From contig JAFDZC010000008.1 in assembly GCA_018267095.1 (NCBI GenBank), forward strand, positions 62,001 through 126,000: a DNA stretch of 64,000 nt, written 5' to 3'. The notes below the pieces were generated by a model. The model did not search any database. It was not told where the DNA came from and worked only from the letters and a program-made list of their open reading frames with translations. This stretch comes from Bacteroidota bacterium (GTDB lineage Bacteria; Bacteroidota; Bacteroidia; Flavobacteriales; Flavobacteriaceae). Numbering within the stretch: position 1 is the stretch's first letter; each line of letters begins with the position of its first letter. The translations under genes were made by a program, and so were the position numbers. Shown here one piece after another: positions 51,412 to 59,546 of the stretch.

Positions 51412-52518
51412 ATGAAAAAGCTTCCTATATTCACGTTGGGTGTTGAAGAAGAATACCAAATTATTGATCCCGAGACCCGAGATTTGCGCTCGCATTTGTC
51501 AAAAATTGTCGATGGCGCAAAGGTTTTTTTAAACGAACAAGTCAAGGCCGAAATGCATCAATCGGTGGTGGAAGTCGGCACTAATATTTGCAAAAATGTT
51601 CAAGAAGCTGACCGTGAAATTAGGTTCTTGCGCAGTAAAATTGTTGAACTCGCCGAAAAACAAAACTTGGTGGTGGGCGGCGCCGGTACGCATCCGTTTT
51701 CGCGTTGGCAAGATCAACCTATTACCGACGATCCGCGATATCACAACATTGTCAACGAATTACAAGACGCAGCACGCTCGAATTTGATTTTTGGCATGCA
51801 CTGTCACGTGGGCATCGAGAACCGCGAAATTGGACTGCAACTGATGAATCAGGCCTGTTATTTTTTGCCGCATATTTTTGCATTGTCGACCAACTCACCT
51901 TTTTGGGAAGGCCGTCAGACCGGATACAAATCATTCAGAACCAAGGTTTTTGACAAATTTCCACGCACCGGATTACCGGAATATTTTGATCATGTAGCCT
52001 CGTATGATAAATATCTTGAGACTTTGGTCAAAACCAATTGCATTGACAATCCAAAGAAAATTTGGTGGGATTTGCGCTTGCATCCGTTTTACGACACCAT
52101 TGAATTTAGAATTTGCGATATGAGCCTCACCGTTGAAGAAACCATGTGCATCGTGGCGATTATTCAAGCGGTTGTGGCCAAATTGCATCGCCTCACCCAA
52201 CACAATATGAGTTACAATATTTATCGATTGGCACTCATCAAAGAAAATAAATTCAGAGCGGCGCGCTACGGAATTGAAGGACAAATGATTGATTTTGGCT
52301 TGCAAAAAGAAGTCGAAACCAAATTGCTCATTGGCGAATTACTCGAGTTTATTGATGATGTGGTGGATGAACTCGGCAGTCGTGAGCAAATAAATTACGC
52401 GCACCAAATCATGAAAAACGGAACCGGCGCCGACAAACAACTGGAAGTTTTTGAAAAAACCGGCAGTTTGAGCAATGTAGTTGATTTTATAACTTCGGAG
52501 TTTACCAAGGGTTTATAA
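51412..52518 (+). CDS. YbdK-type carboxylate-amine ligase (GCS2 family)
   Basis: The 368-residue enzyme belongs to the glutamate-cysteine ligase 2 family. Signature segments are 'LGVEEEYQIIDPETRDL' at about 9-25, 'EMHQSVVEVGTNIC', 'AGTHPFSRW', 'FGMHCHVGIEN' and 'WWDLRLHPFYDTIEFRICD'. These bind Mg-ATP and the acidic substrate. YbdK of E. coli has weak glutamate-cysteine ligase activity; its true substrate is unclear. The gene sits in the middle of the plus operon between two ATP-grasp genes, 51 bp before the amidotransferase. It probably adds one amino acid or amine to the product. Confidence 0.9.
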   Translation: MKKLPIFTLGVEEEYQIIDPETRDLRSHLSKIVDGAKVFLNEQVKAEMHQSVVEVGTNICKNVQEADREIRFLRSKIVELAEKQNLVVGGAGTHPFSRWQDQPITDDPRYHNIVNELQDAARSNLIFGMHCHVGIENREIGLQLMNQACYFLPHIFALSTNSPFWEGRQTGYKSFRTKVFDKFPRTGLPEYFDHVASYDKYLETLVKTNCIDNPKKIWWDLRLHPFYDTIEFRICDMSLTVEETMCIVAIIQAVVAKLHRLTQHNMSYNIYRLALIKENKFRAARYGIEGQMIDFGLQKEVETKLLIGELLEFIDDVVDELGSREQINYAHQIMKNGTGADKQLEVFEKTGSLSNVVDFITSEFTKGL

Positions 52519-52569
52519 GGATTTAATCCTATATTTGCAGGGCAAATGTCTATCTAAATCCCCATTACT

Positions 52570-53400
52570 ATGAGCGGACAATTGATTAAAGTAGCCATCC
52601 TCGATATGTATAACGGCGAGCCCAACCAAGGCATGCGCTGTATTATGGACATTATTGGGCGATTCAACCAAGTGTTGACCTTTAAGGTTTTTGACATCCG
52701 CCGAAAATCTGAATTTCCGAAACTCAAGGATTTTGATATCTTTATCTCGACCGGCGGTCCGGGAAATCCACTCGTGGGTGACGGTGTTTGGGACAAACAA
52801 TACTACGCGTTTATAGACGAATTCGTGCTTTGGAATCAAGAAAACGAAATCAAAAAACATATGTTGCTCATTTGTCATTCATTTCAGATGGCTTGTCAGC
52901 ATTTTGGTTTGGCCGAAATCACCAAGCGCAACGGAACTTCGTTTGGTGTGATGACCGTACACAAAACCAAAGACGGTATGCGCGATGCTTTGCTAGACGG
53001 TTTGGACGATCCGTTTTATGCGGTGGATTCGCGCGATTATCAAGTAGTGCAACCCAACTTGAATGTTTTTGAAGAAAAAGGCGCCAAGATTATTTCACTC
53101 GAAAAAATCCGCGATTACGTGCAATACGAGCGCGCCATTATGGCCGTGCGTTTTTCAGAATATATGGTCGGAACCCAGTTTCATCCCGAGGCTGATCCGC
53201 TGAGTTTTGTTTCGAATCTCAAAAAAGCTGAAACCCGTGAGAAAATCATCAATATGAAAGGCCGCAAAAAATTCAGAAATATGCTCGAAGATTTGCTCGA
53301 CGAAGATAAAATCTACAAAACCAACGAGACTTTGATTCCAAATTTCTTGAGAACAGCTATCAACGATACGCTTCGAACCAAAAAAATGCTCTCGAATTAG
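52570..53400 (+). CDS. Class I glutamine amidotransferase-like protein
   Basis: The 276-residue protein has the class I GATase triad: C102 in LLICHSFQMACQHFG, H205 and E207 in GTQFHPEADP. The oxyanion segment 'FISTGGPGNP' is present. It resembles the amidotransferase of GMP synthase or gamma-glutamyl-peptide-processing enzymes, with about 60 extra helical residues at the C-terminus and no synthetase domain. It could supply ammonia to a ligase, or act as a gamma-glutamyl hydrolase on the product. It lies 51 bp after the YbdK-type gene and 21 bp before the permuted ATP-grasp gene. Confidence 0.85.
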   Translation: MSGQLIKVAILDMYNGEPNQGMRCIMDIIGRFNQVLTFKVFDIRRKSEFPKLKDFDIFISTGGPGNPLVGDGVWDKQYYAFIDEFVLWNQENEIKKHMLLICHSFQMACQHFGLAEITKRNGTSFGVMTVHKTKDGMRDALLDGLDDPFYAVDSRDYQVVQPNLNVFEEKGAKIISLEKIRDYVQYERAIMAVRFSEYMVGTQFHPEADPLSFVSNLKKAETREKIINMKGRKKFRNMLEDLLDEDKIYKTNETLIPNFLRTAINDTLRTKKMLSN

Positions 53401-53421
53401 ACCTAATAATTTCAGCTGAAG

Positions 53422-54612
53422 ATGATTGACCGTTACCGAAAACTTTTTAACCAACAATTCAGCGCCCAAAAGTACGCGGCATTTCAGCAAGACATCGCCG
53501 ATGATTTTGATTATGTGCCAACGTTCCGAATCGCAGAATCACCGTTTTTTATTTCAAAAGAACTCAAAGAGCAACTCATCGAAGGCAGCGAGCAGGTTAT
53601 TGATTTTATCACAAAACCCGATTTTAAAGAATTGACTGAAAGAGCGCTTATGCTCAATACCCGCGTGCCCAACGAAGACGAGCACAGCACTTTTTTGGCG
53701 ATTGATTTTGGCATTTGTGAAGAAAACGGGCAAATCATTCCCAAGCTTATTGAAGTGCAAGGTTTTCCGTCGTTGTTCAATTTTCAGCAAGTATTGTTCG
53801 GAAAGTTCAAGAAGCATTATCCTTTCTTAGAAGAATTAACGCCTTATATCAGCGATATTTCAGAGCCAGAATACGCACGAATCATAGAAGAAGCCATTTG
53901 CAACGGACATGCAAAAGAGAATGTGATTCTTTTAGAAATCGAACCTGAAAAACAAAATACCAAAATTGATTTTTATTACTGCCGACGCGATCTTGGAGTT
54001 CCCATTGTATGCGTGACAGATTTGATTAAGAAAGGAAATCAACTGTTTTATATCAACGAGCAAGGCCAAGAAATTCAAGTAAAAAGAATTTACAACCGCG
54101 TCATTTTTGATGAACTTGAACTCCGAAAAGATTTAAAACTCAACTTTAGTTTTAGCGATGATTTGGATATTGAATGGGCCGGTCATCCGAATTGGTTTTT
54201 TAGAATCAGTAAGTATATTTTACCGATGCTTCAAGGGAAATATTTTATTGAAACCACTTTGCTTAGTGAGCTTAAAGAAATTCCTTCAGATTTAGAAAAC
54301 TATGTTTTAAAACCTTTGTTTTCGTTCTCGGGTAGCGGTGTTGTTTTTCACGTAACCAAAGAAGACATCGAAGCCATTCAAGAAAAAGACTTATACATTC
54401 TTCAAAAGAAAGTCAATTATATTCCGGTTTTACAAGCGCCCGACGGCAAAGTAAAAGTCGAAGTCCGCGTACTGTGTGTTTGGGAAAAGGCAAAAGCCAA
54501 ACCCACACTTTTGTGCAATTTGGTACGACTGAGCCGCGGAGAAATGATTGGCGTCAAATTCAATAAAGACAAAGATTGGGTGGGCGGTTCACTGGGTTTA
54601 TTTGAAAAGTAA
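53422..54612 (+). CDS. Circularly permuted ATP-grasp-like ligase
   Basis: The 396-residue protein seems to have ATP-grasp elements in swapped order. The acidic metal-binding strand 'IIPKLIEVQGFPSLFNFQ' comes first (about residues 104-121). The ATP-binding lysine segment 'YVLKPLFSFSGSGVVF' appears near the C-terminal part (about 294-309). This order is the hallmark of glutathionylspermidine synthetase-like enzymes. No amidase domain is present. It is the last gene of the plus operon and stops 2 bp before the convergent SMR gene. It probably forms another amide bond of the product. The assignment rests on motif order and context. Confidence 0.65.
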   Translation: MIDRYRKLFNQQFSAQKYAAFQQDIADDFDYVPTFRIAESPFFISKELKEQLIEGSEQVIDFITKPDFKELTERALMLNTRVPNEDEHSTFLAIDFGICEENGQIIPKLIEVQGFPSLFNFQQVLFGKFKKHYPFLEELTPYISDISEPEYARIIEEAICNGHAKENVILLEIEPEKQNTKIDFYYCRRDLGVPIVCVTDLIKKGNQLFYINEQGQEIQVKRIYNRVIFDELELRKDLKLNFSFSDDLDIEWAGHPNWFFRISKYILPMLQGKYFIETTLLSELKEIPSDLENYVLKPLFSFSGSGVVFHVTKEDIEAIQEKDLYILQKKVNYIPVLQAPDGKVKVEVRVLCVWEKAKAKPTLLCNLVRLSRGEMIGVKFNKDKDWVGGSLGLFEK

Positions 54613-54614
54613 AC

Positions 54615-54941
54615 TCAATGCGAAACGGCTTTGAGTCCAACAATCGAGGCGATTAAAGTCAGCAAAAAAAACACGCGCCAAAAACTGGCCGGTTCTTTAA
54701 AAACCAGAATTCCAACCATAACCGTTCCGAGTGCGCCAATGCCTGTCCAGATTGCATAAGCAGTGCCCATCGGTAAAGTCTGCGTGGCTTTGACCAGCAA
54801 AATCATACTGATGGTAAGCGATAACAAAAAACCTGCATACCAATAATACACAGAAACTCCCGCCGCTTCTTTGGCTTTGCCCAAACAAGTGGCAAAACCC
54901 ACTTCAAACAAACCGGCGATGACTAGTAACACCCAATTCAT
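54615..54941 (-). CDS. sugE: Small multidrug resistance (SMR) transporter, SugE/Gdx-like
   Basis: The 108-residue protein has four membrane helices and the key glutamate E13 in helix 1 (LLVIAGLFEVGFATC). The segment LPMGTAYAIWTGIGALGT in helix 3 matches SugE/Gdx proteins, which export guanidinium and related cations, more closely than EmrE. Its start codon overlaps the stop of the upstream ATP-grasp gene by one base (54941), so it belongs to the minus-strand operon. Here it could export the small cationic product of the ligase cluster or a by-product. Orientation and fold are clear; the cargo is not. Confidence 0.88.
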   Translation of the reverse strand: MNWVLLVIAGLFEVGFATCLGKAKEAAGVSVYYWYAGFLLSLTISMILLVKATQTLPMGTAYAIWTGIGALGTVMVGILVFKEPASFWRVFFLLTLIASIVGLKAVSH

Positions 54942-56158
54942 CAGTGCAAATCTTTGACATCAACTTGCGGAATTACCGAAGCAAAATCTTTTGTCAATCG
55001 CTCGGCATAATCATTTAACAAAGCGCGAACTCGCTCGTGGCTTTTTGAGTTGACAATCAGACCGGCATGATGATCCAAAGGTACTTTGAAGCATACTTCT
55101 GGATCATTGAACGCAGATAAATCTGGATGTTGGAATTTAGAAAGTGTCAATACAATGCCAGCGTATTCTTTTTTGATTTTAGGAAGCTGATAATCGATGC
55201 CTTTAACCAAACTGTTTTCAATCGCAGCCCATTCTGACCAAAGATTGATGTTGGATGCGGCCGCAACCATTTCGGCGATGTGCGCCCCGCCTACTCTGGA
55301 CGAAGTTTCTAAGAAATAAAATCGTCCGGTTTCACGGCATTTGATATATTCTGAATGCGCTGCTCCGTGTTTGAGGCCGAAGCCTTTAATCACTTGTGCG
55401 TTGATTTCTTGTATGGCTTTGTCATCTTCGCTTTTATAGGGAATCACAGCGCTTCTAAAGATTCCGCCACCTTGAGAAATTTCCATCGGAGTGGCCAAAT
55501 ATTGTGAACTAATGCTGAATAATATCTTGCCATTGAGCACCAAACTGTCGCAGTGATACACATCGCCCGGACGAAATTGCTCTAATAAATATTTAAAACG
55601 ATTGTTGCCCATTTCATTGATGTGCAACCACAGCGAATCTTTGTCATGAACTTTGATGATGCCTGAGGCCGAAGCTTCTGAGCGCGGTTTAAGCACCCAT
55701 GGCGCCGAAACAGTATCGGCAAAATCATTGATTTCATGATCGTTGAACAGCGAGCAAAACTCCGGGTTAGAAATGGCGCAACTCTTGGCACGCATGCGCA
55801 TGGCCAATTTATCGCGGAAATACCTTCCGGTAGTTTGCCCCATTCCGTCAATACGCAGATTTTCACGTAAATAAGTCGCTTTTTCTACATCAAAATCATC
55901 CAAGGCCACAATCGCGTGAATCTCTGAATGACGCATCAAATTACTGACACCCAAAAGCAAATGTTCTAAGTTCCAATCGGTATCTTGACCTTCCATGAAA
56001 AAAATCTCATCGATAAAATCCATCGGCCAAGGCTTATCGCGTAATTTCTCCGAGGTAACCAGATATACTTTATTGCCGAGCTTTTTGAGTGAAATCAAAA
56101 AATCAGCACCTTTAAAATAGTTCGAAATACAAACGAATGTTTTGGGATTCTTGCTCAT
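54941..56158 (-). CDS. ATP-grasp ligase (BacD/PurK-like)
   Basis: The 405-residue enzyme has a Rossmann-like N-terminal domain (1-110) and an ATP-grasp fold. The lysine is in 'APWVLKPRSEASASGI' at about 153-168, with 'YLLEQFRPGDVYHCDSLV' for the hinge, and the metal-binding motif is FLETSSRVGGAHIAEM, equal to the usual E-x-N-x-R-x-GG except that serine replaces asparagine. It is a carboxylate-amine/thiol ligase of the type that makes dipeptides such as bacilysin. It stands 3 bp after the aminopeptidase gene. It is the third ATP-grasp protein of the locus and is not closely related to the other two. Confidence 0.85.
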   Translation of the reverse strand: MSKNPKTFVCISNYFKGADFLISLKKLGNKVYLVTSEKLRDKPWPMDFIDEIFFMEGQDTDWNLEHLLLGVSNLMRHSEIHAIVALDDFDVEKATYLRENLRIDGMGQTTGRYFRDKLAMRMRAKSCAISNPEFCSLFNDHEINDFADTVSAPWVLKPRSEASASGIIKVHDKDSLWLHINEMGNNRFKYLLEQFRPGDVYHCDSLVLNGKILFSISSQYLATPMEISQGGGIFRSAVIPYKSEDDKAIQEINAQVIKGFGLKHGAAHSEYIKCRETGRFYFLETSSRVGGAHIAEMVAAASNINLWSEWAAIENSLVKGIDYQLPKIKKEYAGIVLTLSKFQHPDLSAFNDPEVCFKVPLDHHAGLIVNSKSHERVRALLNDYAERLTKDFASVIPQVDVKDLH

Positions 56159-56161
56159 AAC

Positions 56162-57586
56162 CTACAGATTTTCAATAAAATGAGTTAATAAATGTGCGCC
56201 ATAGCCCGAGGCGTGTTTGCTTTTGGCAAATTCATCATCCACAAAAGCAACTCCGGCTATGTCTAAATGCGCCCAGGCAGTATGTTTATCGGTGAAATAT
56301 TCTAAAAATTTAGCCGCTGTAATCGCTCCGGCATAAGGTTTTCCGTGGTAGTTTTTGACATCGGCTATATCGCTGTCAAGCTCGGGCGTGTATGCATCCC
56401 ACAACGGAAGCGGCCACATGCGCTCGCCCACAGCATCGCCTGAATATTGCAGTTTTTGTTGCAACTCGGCGTTGTTGGTAAACAATCCGGCGCATTCATA
56501 ACCAAAAGTAGCCACGCAACTTCCGGTCAGCGTGGCCATATCGACTACAATTTCCGGCTTAAAATTCTTGATCAAATAGGACAATCCGTCGGCCAAAATA
56601 AGTCGTCCTTCGGCATCGGTGTCAATGACTTCAATCGTGGTGCCTTGATAGCTTTTGATGATATCGCTCGGATAAAACGAATCTTTGTCAACGGCATTTT
56701 CACAACACGGAACAATCGCAGTAACCCGCACCGGCAGCTGTAGATCAGCAATAAGCAGCATGGCCCCTAAAACGGCTGCGGCTCCCGCCATGTCTGATTT
56801 CATATGAACCATTCCGGCCGTTTTGATATTGAGTCCGCCGGTATCAAAAGTGATTCCTTTGCCCACCAAACCAATATGCCTGAGTTTGTCGCCTTGCGGT
56901 TGATAATCCATAATGATAAATTGCGGTTCTTTGGCACTGCCCTTCCCGACCGATAAAAAAGCATCCAACCCTTCTATTTTACTGGCAGCCGCATCGAACA
57001 CACGAACCTCAAAACCATGCGCTTTACCCATATCTTTGGCCCATTCTGCCATATAGGTGGGTGTTACTACATTCGAAGGCAAATCAACCAACTGCATCAC
57101 TTCTTTTTGTGCACGGGCAATTTTGGTGGCGCGTGCAATGGTTTCGGCATGATCGTTTTTGGAAAGAATCAAAAGCGAAAACTCCTTGTTTACAAAGGGA
57201 TGAGGCGCATCATTTTTAAAGTGACTCAATTGGTAAGTTCCCAAAGACAAGCCCGAAATGGTGGCTTCAACTTGTTGTAAAGTGAATGTTTCAGGTATAT
57301 ACAACGCCACATTTTTGCCAAAACGTTCTTTTTCTTTTGACGCAATTCGTCTGAATAAATTTTTGAGCGGTTTATAATCAATTTTTTTACCCAAGCCCAC
57401 AAAAATATGAAGGCAGTCGTATTTTTCGACGATGTAATGGGTGTCTTTTTTTCCGTAAAAAACTTTAGATGGAATAGAAACACCGTGAAACTCAATAGGA
57501 ACTACATTTTGCGGATTGGTTTCAAAAACCGGAACGAGTACAACGCCGGTAAAACCTTCTAGGTCTTTAATTTCTTGGGTATTCAT
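56162..57586 (-). CDS. M17 leucyl aminopeptidase family protein
   Basis: The 474-residue peptidase has an N-terminal regulatory domain (1-160) and the M17 catalytic domain. Both active-site elements are present: K243 in VGKGITFDTGGLN and the metal/catalytic loop DTDAEGRLILADG at 322-334 with R328. Metal ligands in 'MKSDMAGAAAVLGAM' are also seen. The enzyme removes N-terminal amino acids from peptides. In this minus operon it sits between an esterase and an ATP-grasp ligase, so it may trim or recycle the peptide-like product rather than act as a general aminopeptidase. Confidence 0.9.
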   Translation of the reverse strand: MNTQEIKDLEGFTGVVLVPVFETNPQNVVPIEFHGVSIPSKVFYGKKDTHYIVEKYDCLHIFVGLGKKIDYKPLKNLFRRIASKEKERFGKNVALYIPETFTLQQVEATISGLSLGTYQLSHFKNDAPHPFVNKEFSLLILSKNDHAETIARATKIARAQKEVMQLVDLPSNVVTPTYMAEWAKDMGKAHGFEVRVFDAAASKIEGLDAFLSVGKGSAKEPQFIIMDYQPQGDKLRHIGLVGKGITFDTGGLNIKTAGMVHMKSDMAGAAAVLGAMLLIADLQLPVRVTAIVPCCENAVDKDSFYPSDIIKSYQGTTIEVIDTDAEGRLILADGLSYLIKNFKPEIVVDMATLTGSCVATFGYECAGLFTNNAELQQKLQYSGDAVGERMWPLPLWDAYTPELDSDIADVKNYHGKPYAGAITAAKFLEYFTDKHTAWAHLDIAGVAFVDDEFAKSKHASGYGAHLLTHFIENL

Positions 57587-57598
57587 TGTATTTGTTTG

Positions 57599-58741
57599 TT
57601 AATTTTTGGTATTGAAAAACAACCATTCGATGGCTTTCGGGAACTCATCACTCCAATAGGTTTCGTTGTGTTTACCGAGCATATTGATGCTGAGTTGGAT
57701 TTTCATCTTATTCGATGCTTGTTCATTTTTGAGCATATTCTTTTTAAATCTTTTAACGTGGTCAATCATCGTGGCACTTTCATCACCGCCTGCATACAAA
57801 TATATTCTGGTTTCTCCGGGTTCAGAAAAATCAATTTGACTAAAATTCATCTTCGGAACGACCCATAAAGACGGTGAAAACACCATGAGTTTACCATAAA
57901 CTTCCGGGTACATCAACCCCGAAAAAATACTCACAAGTCCGCCCATAGAGCTGCCGCCGATTCCGGTGTGTTCGCGCTCAGGCTTAGTTCGGAAGGATTT
58001 GTCTACAAAAGGTTTGAGCGTATCGGTAATGAAACGAATGTATTTTTTTCCTTGGCCGGCGCCCAAAACCGTGTTACCGACATTGTATTCTTTGATGCGA
58101 TCTTGATCAGCATGCTCAACGGCGATGACAATGATTTTGCCGATTTTATACTCAGACATAACGGCGAGCTTTTTATCGATTTCCCAATTGCCGTATTGCG
58201 CCTTTTCGTTGAAGAGATTTTGTGCATCTTGCAGATATAGAACTGGATAACGCTCTGTGGTTTGTTCGTAATCATGCGGCAACAATGCCCATACACGGCG
58301 GGTTTTATTGAGTTGCGGAATTTCAAATTCATCAGAGATTAAATGCACTTTGGGTAAAAAATTCGGCTTGAACGGAAGCCAATTTTTTCGCCATTTTTCT
58401 ACATGCTCTCGGCGAACACCCGCGTGTTCTTTACAAGAGCGATTTTCGGTTCGGTTGCCGTATTTGTCAATCTCAACTTCGCTCCAGTCGCCTTTGGTGA
58501 ATTTGTATAACAACTCATCAGGATAAGCAAAATCAGCCGGAAATTTAAAATGATATAGCCCTTTCTCGATTTTTTCCATCTGATAATTCAAATCTTGCGT
58601 ATACCATTGGTTAAAGTTACCAGACAAATAAACCGGTCGGTCATCATCTTCATCGGTAGTCAACAAAATGTTCAATTGAGGTTCCTGTAAATCATCATCA
58701 GATTCAGAAGTATGTGCCTTGTTTTGGGGATTCATATTCAA
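57599..58741 (-). CDS. Esterase with N-terminal CBM-like domain
   Basis: The 380-residue protein starts with a carbohydrate-binding-like beta domain (about 22-110; 'DRPVYLSGNFNQWYTQD' and 'YHFKFPADFAYPDELLYKF'), as in enterochelin esterase-type proteins. An alpha/beta hydrolase domain follows, with the nucleophile S265 in GGSSMGGLVSIFSG, 'RYPVLYLQDAQNLFNE' at the oxyanion side and a C-terminal histidine in GKHNETYW. No signal peptide is present. It is the first gene of the minus operon, 12 bp before the aminopeptidase. It may cleave or form an ester or amide bond in the same product. Confidence 0.8.
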   Translation of the reverse strand: MNMNPQNKAHTSESDDDLQEPQLNILLTTDEDDDRPVYLSGNFNQWYTQDLNYQMEKIEKGLYHFKFPADFAYPDELLYKFTKGDWSEVEIDKYGNRTENRSCKEHAGVRREHVEKWRKNWLPFKPNFLPKVHLISDEFEIPQLNKTRRVWALLPHDYEQTTERYPVLYLQDAQNLFNEKAQYGNWEIDKKLAVMSEYKIGKIIVIAVEHADQDRIKEYNVGNTVLGAGQGKKYIRFITDTLKPFVDKSFRTKPEREHTGIGGSSMGGLVSIFSGLMYPEVYGKLMVFSPSLWVVPKMNFSQIDFSEPGETRIYLYAGGDESATMIDHVKRFKKNMLKNEQASNKMKIQLSINMLGKHNETYWSDEFPKAIEWLFFNTKN

Positions 58742-58904
58742 ATTTATTCGAGAAGTAAATATAGTTTTTTAGGTATTGAACACCAAGAAAAACCTAACTC
58801 AGTGCAGTTGTTTTGAGCAATTTTTAGTTTGAGCTTGCATTTGTTGAAAAAATAGAATTTTTTAAAGCGTATAATCTGAAATGACTGAAGATTTGGATCT
58901 GTTT

Positions 58905-58935
58905 TTAAAACAAAAAAGCACCCGAAAGGATGCTT
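58905..58935 (-). terminator. Terminator after the thioredoxin-like gene
   Basis: On the minus strand AAGCATCC (58935-58928) pairs with GGGTGCTT (58923-58916; one G-T pair), and a T-rich run follows toward 58905. The rest of 58742-58957 holds no gene; a 64-codon minus frame there overlaps the hairpin. Confidence 0.75.
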
Positions 58936-58957
58936 CATTTATAGAGTTTGAATTCTT

Positions 58958-59386
58958 TTAATGCTTGATTGACAAAAGCCTATCGAGATACTGATTGGGC
59001 GTTTCGTTGTTGTATGCGCCTACTTGACCGATGACTTTTGCATTTTTGTTGATGATGACCAAAAGCGGAAAGAAACCGTCTTTGTTATACTTCTCTACAA
59101 CAAGTAGATTTTGTTCAAGCTGCTCCGGATCACTTGTAGGCTGAAAATCTTGTTTGACCAAAATGTAATTGTCTTTGGCGAAGTCTTTAAATTCAGGCGA
59201 TTGCAACACATTTTTGTCTAGTTTCTGACAACGCTCGCAATCATCTTCGGTAGAAAAAAACAACAACACTTTTTTATTGGTCATTGAGGCTTCACGGAAA
59301 GCTTCATTAAGATTGCTTTTCCATTCTTGCGCCGAGCAATGCATCGCAATGGTCGTCAAAACAAAAGTAAATACTGCGCTTTTCAT
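58958..59386 (-). CDS. Periplasmic thioredoxin-like protein
   Basis: The 142-residue protein has a signal peptide (1-19, ending CSAQ) and a thioredoxin fold. The redox motif is C50-E-R-C53 in DDCERCQK. The cis-proline region reads 'DGFFPLLVIIN'. It resembles DsbD-C/YyaL-type thioredoxin proteins that reduce or make disulfides in the periplasm. It is monocistronic and divergent from the LTA synthase-like gene. Confidence 0.85.
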   Translation of the reverse strand: MKSAVFTFVLTTIAMHCSAQEWKSNLNEAFREASMTNKKVLLFFSTEDDCERCQKLDKNVLQSPEFKDFAKDNYILVKQDFQPTSDPEQLEQNLLVVEKYNKDGFFPLLVIINKNAKVIGQVGAYNNETPNQYLDRLLSIKH

Positions 59387-59546
59387 AAAATAGAATTTTA
59401 GCTGTGTGGCATTCCATTGAATTGGTCAATAAAAGTATTATTTATTTGTGAAACTTTTTAATTCTGGCAATAATTTATTTTGCCTTTGATCTTGCGCCTT
59501 TCAGATGAAATGTTTTGATTAATTTTGCAGCATAAGAAAACAACCT

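Noticed and set aside
58744-58938. 64-codon minus-strand frame
   Set aside because: It contains the terminator hairpin of the thioredoxin-like gene and has no recognisable features.
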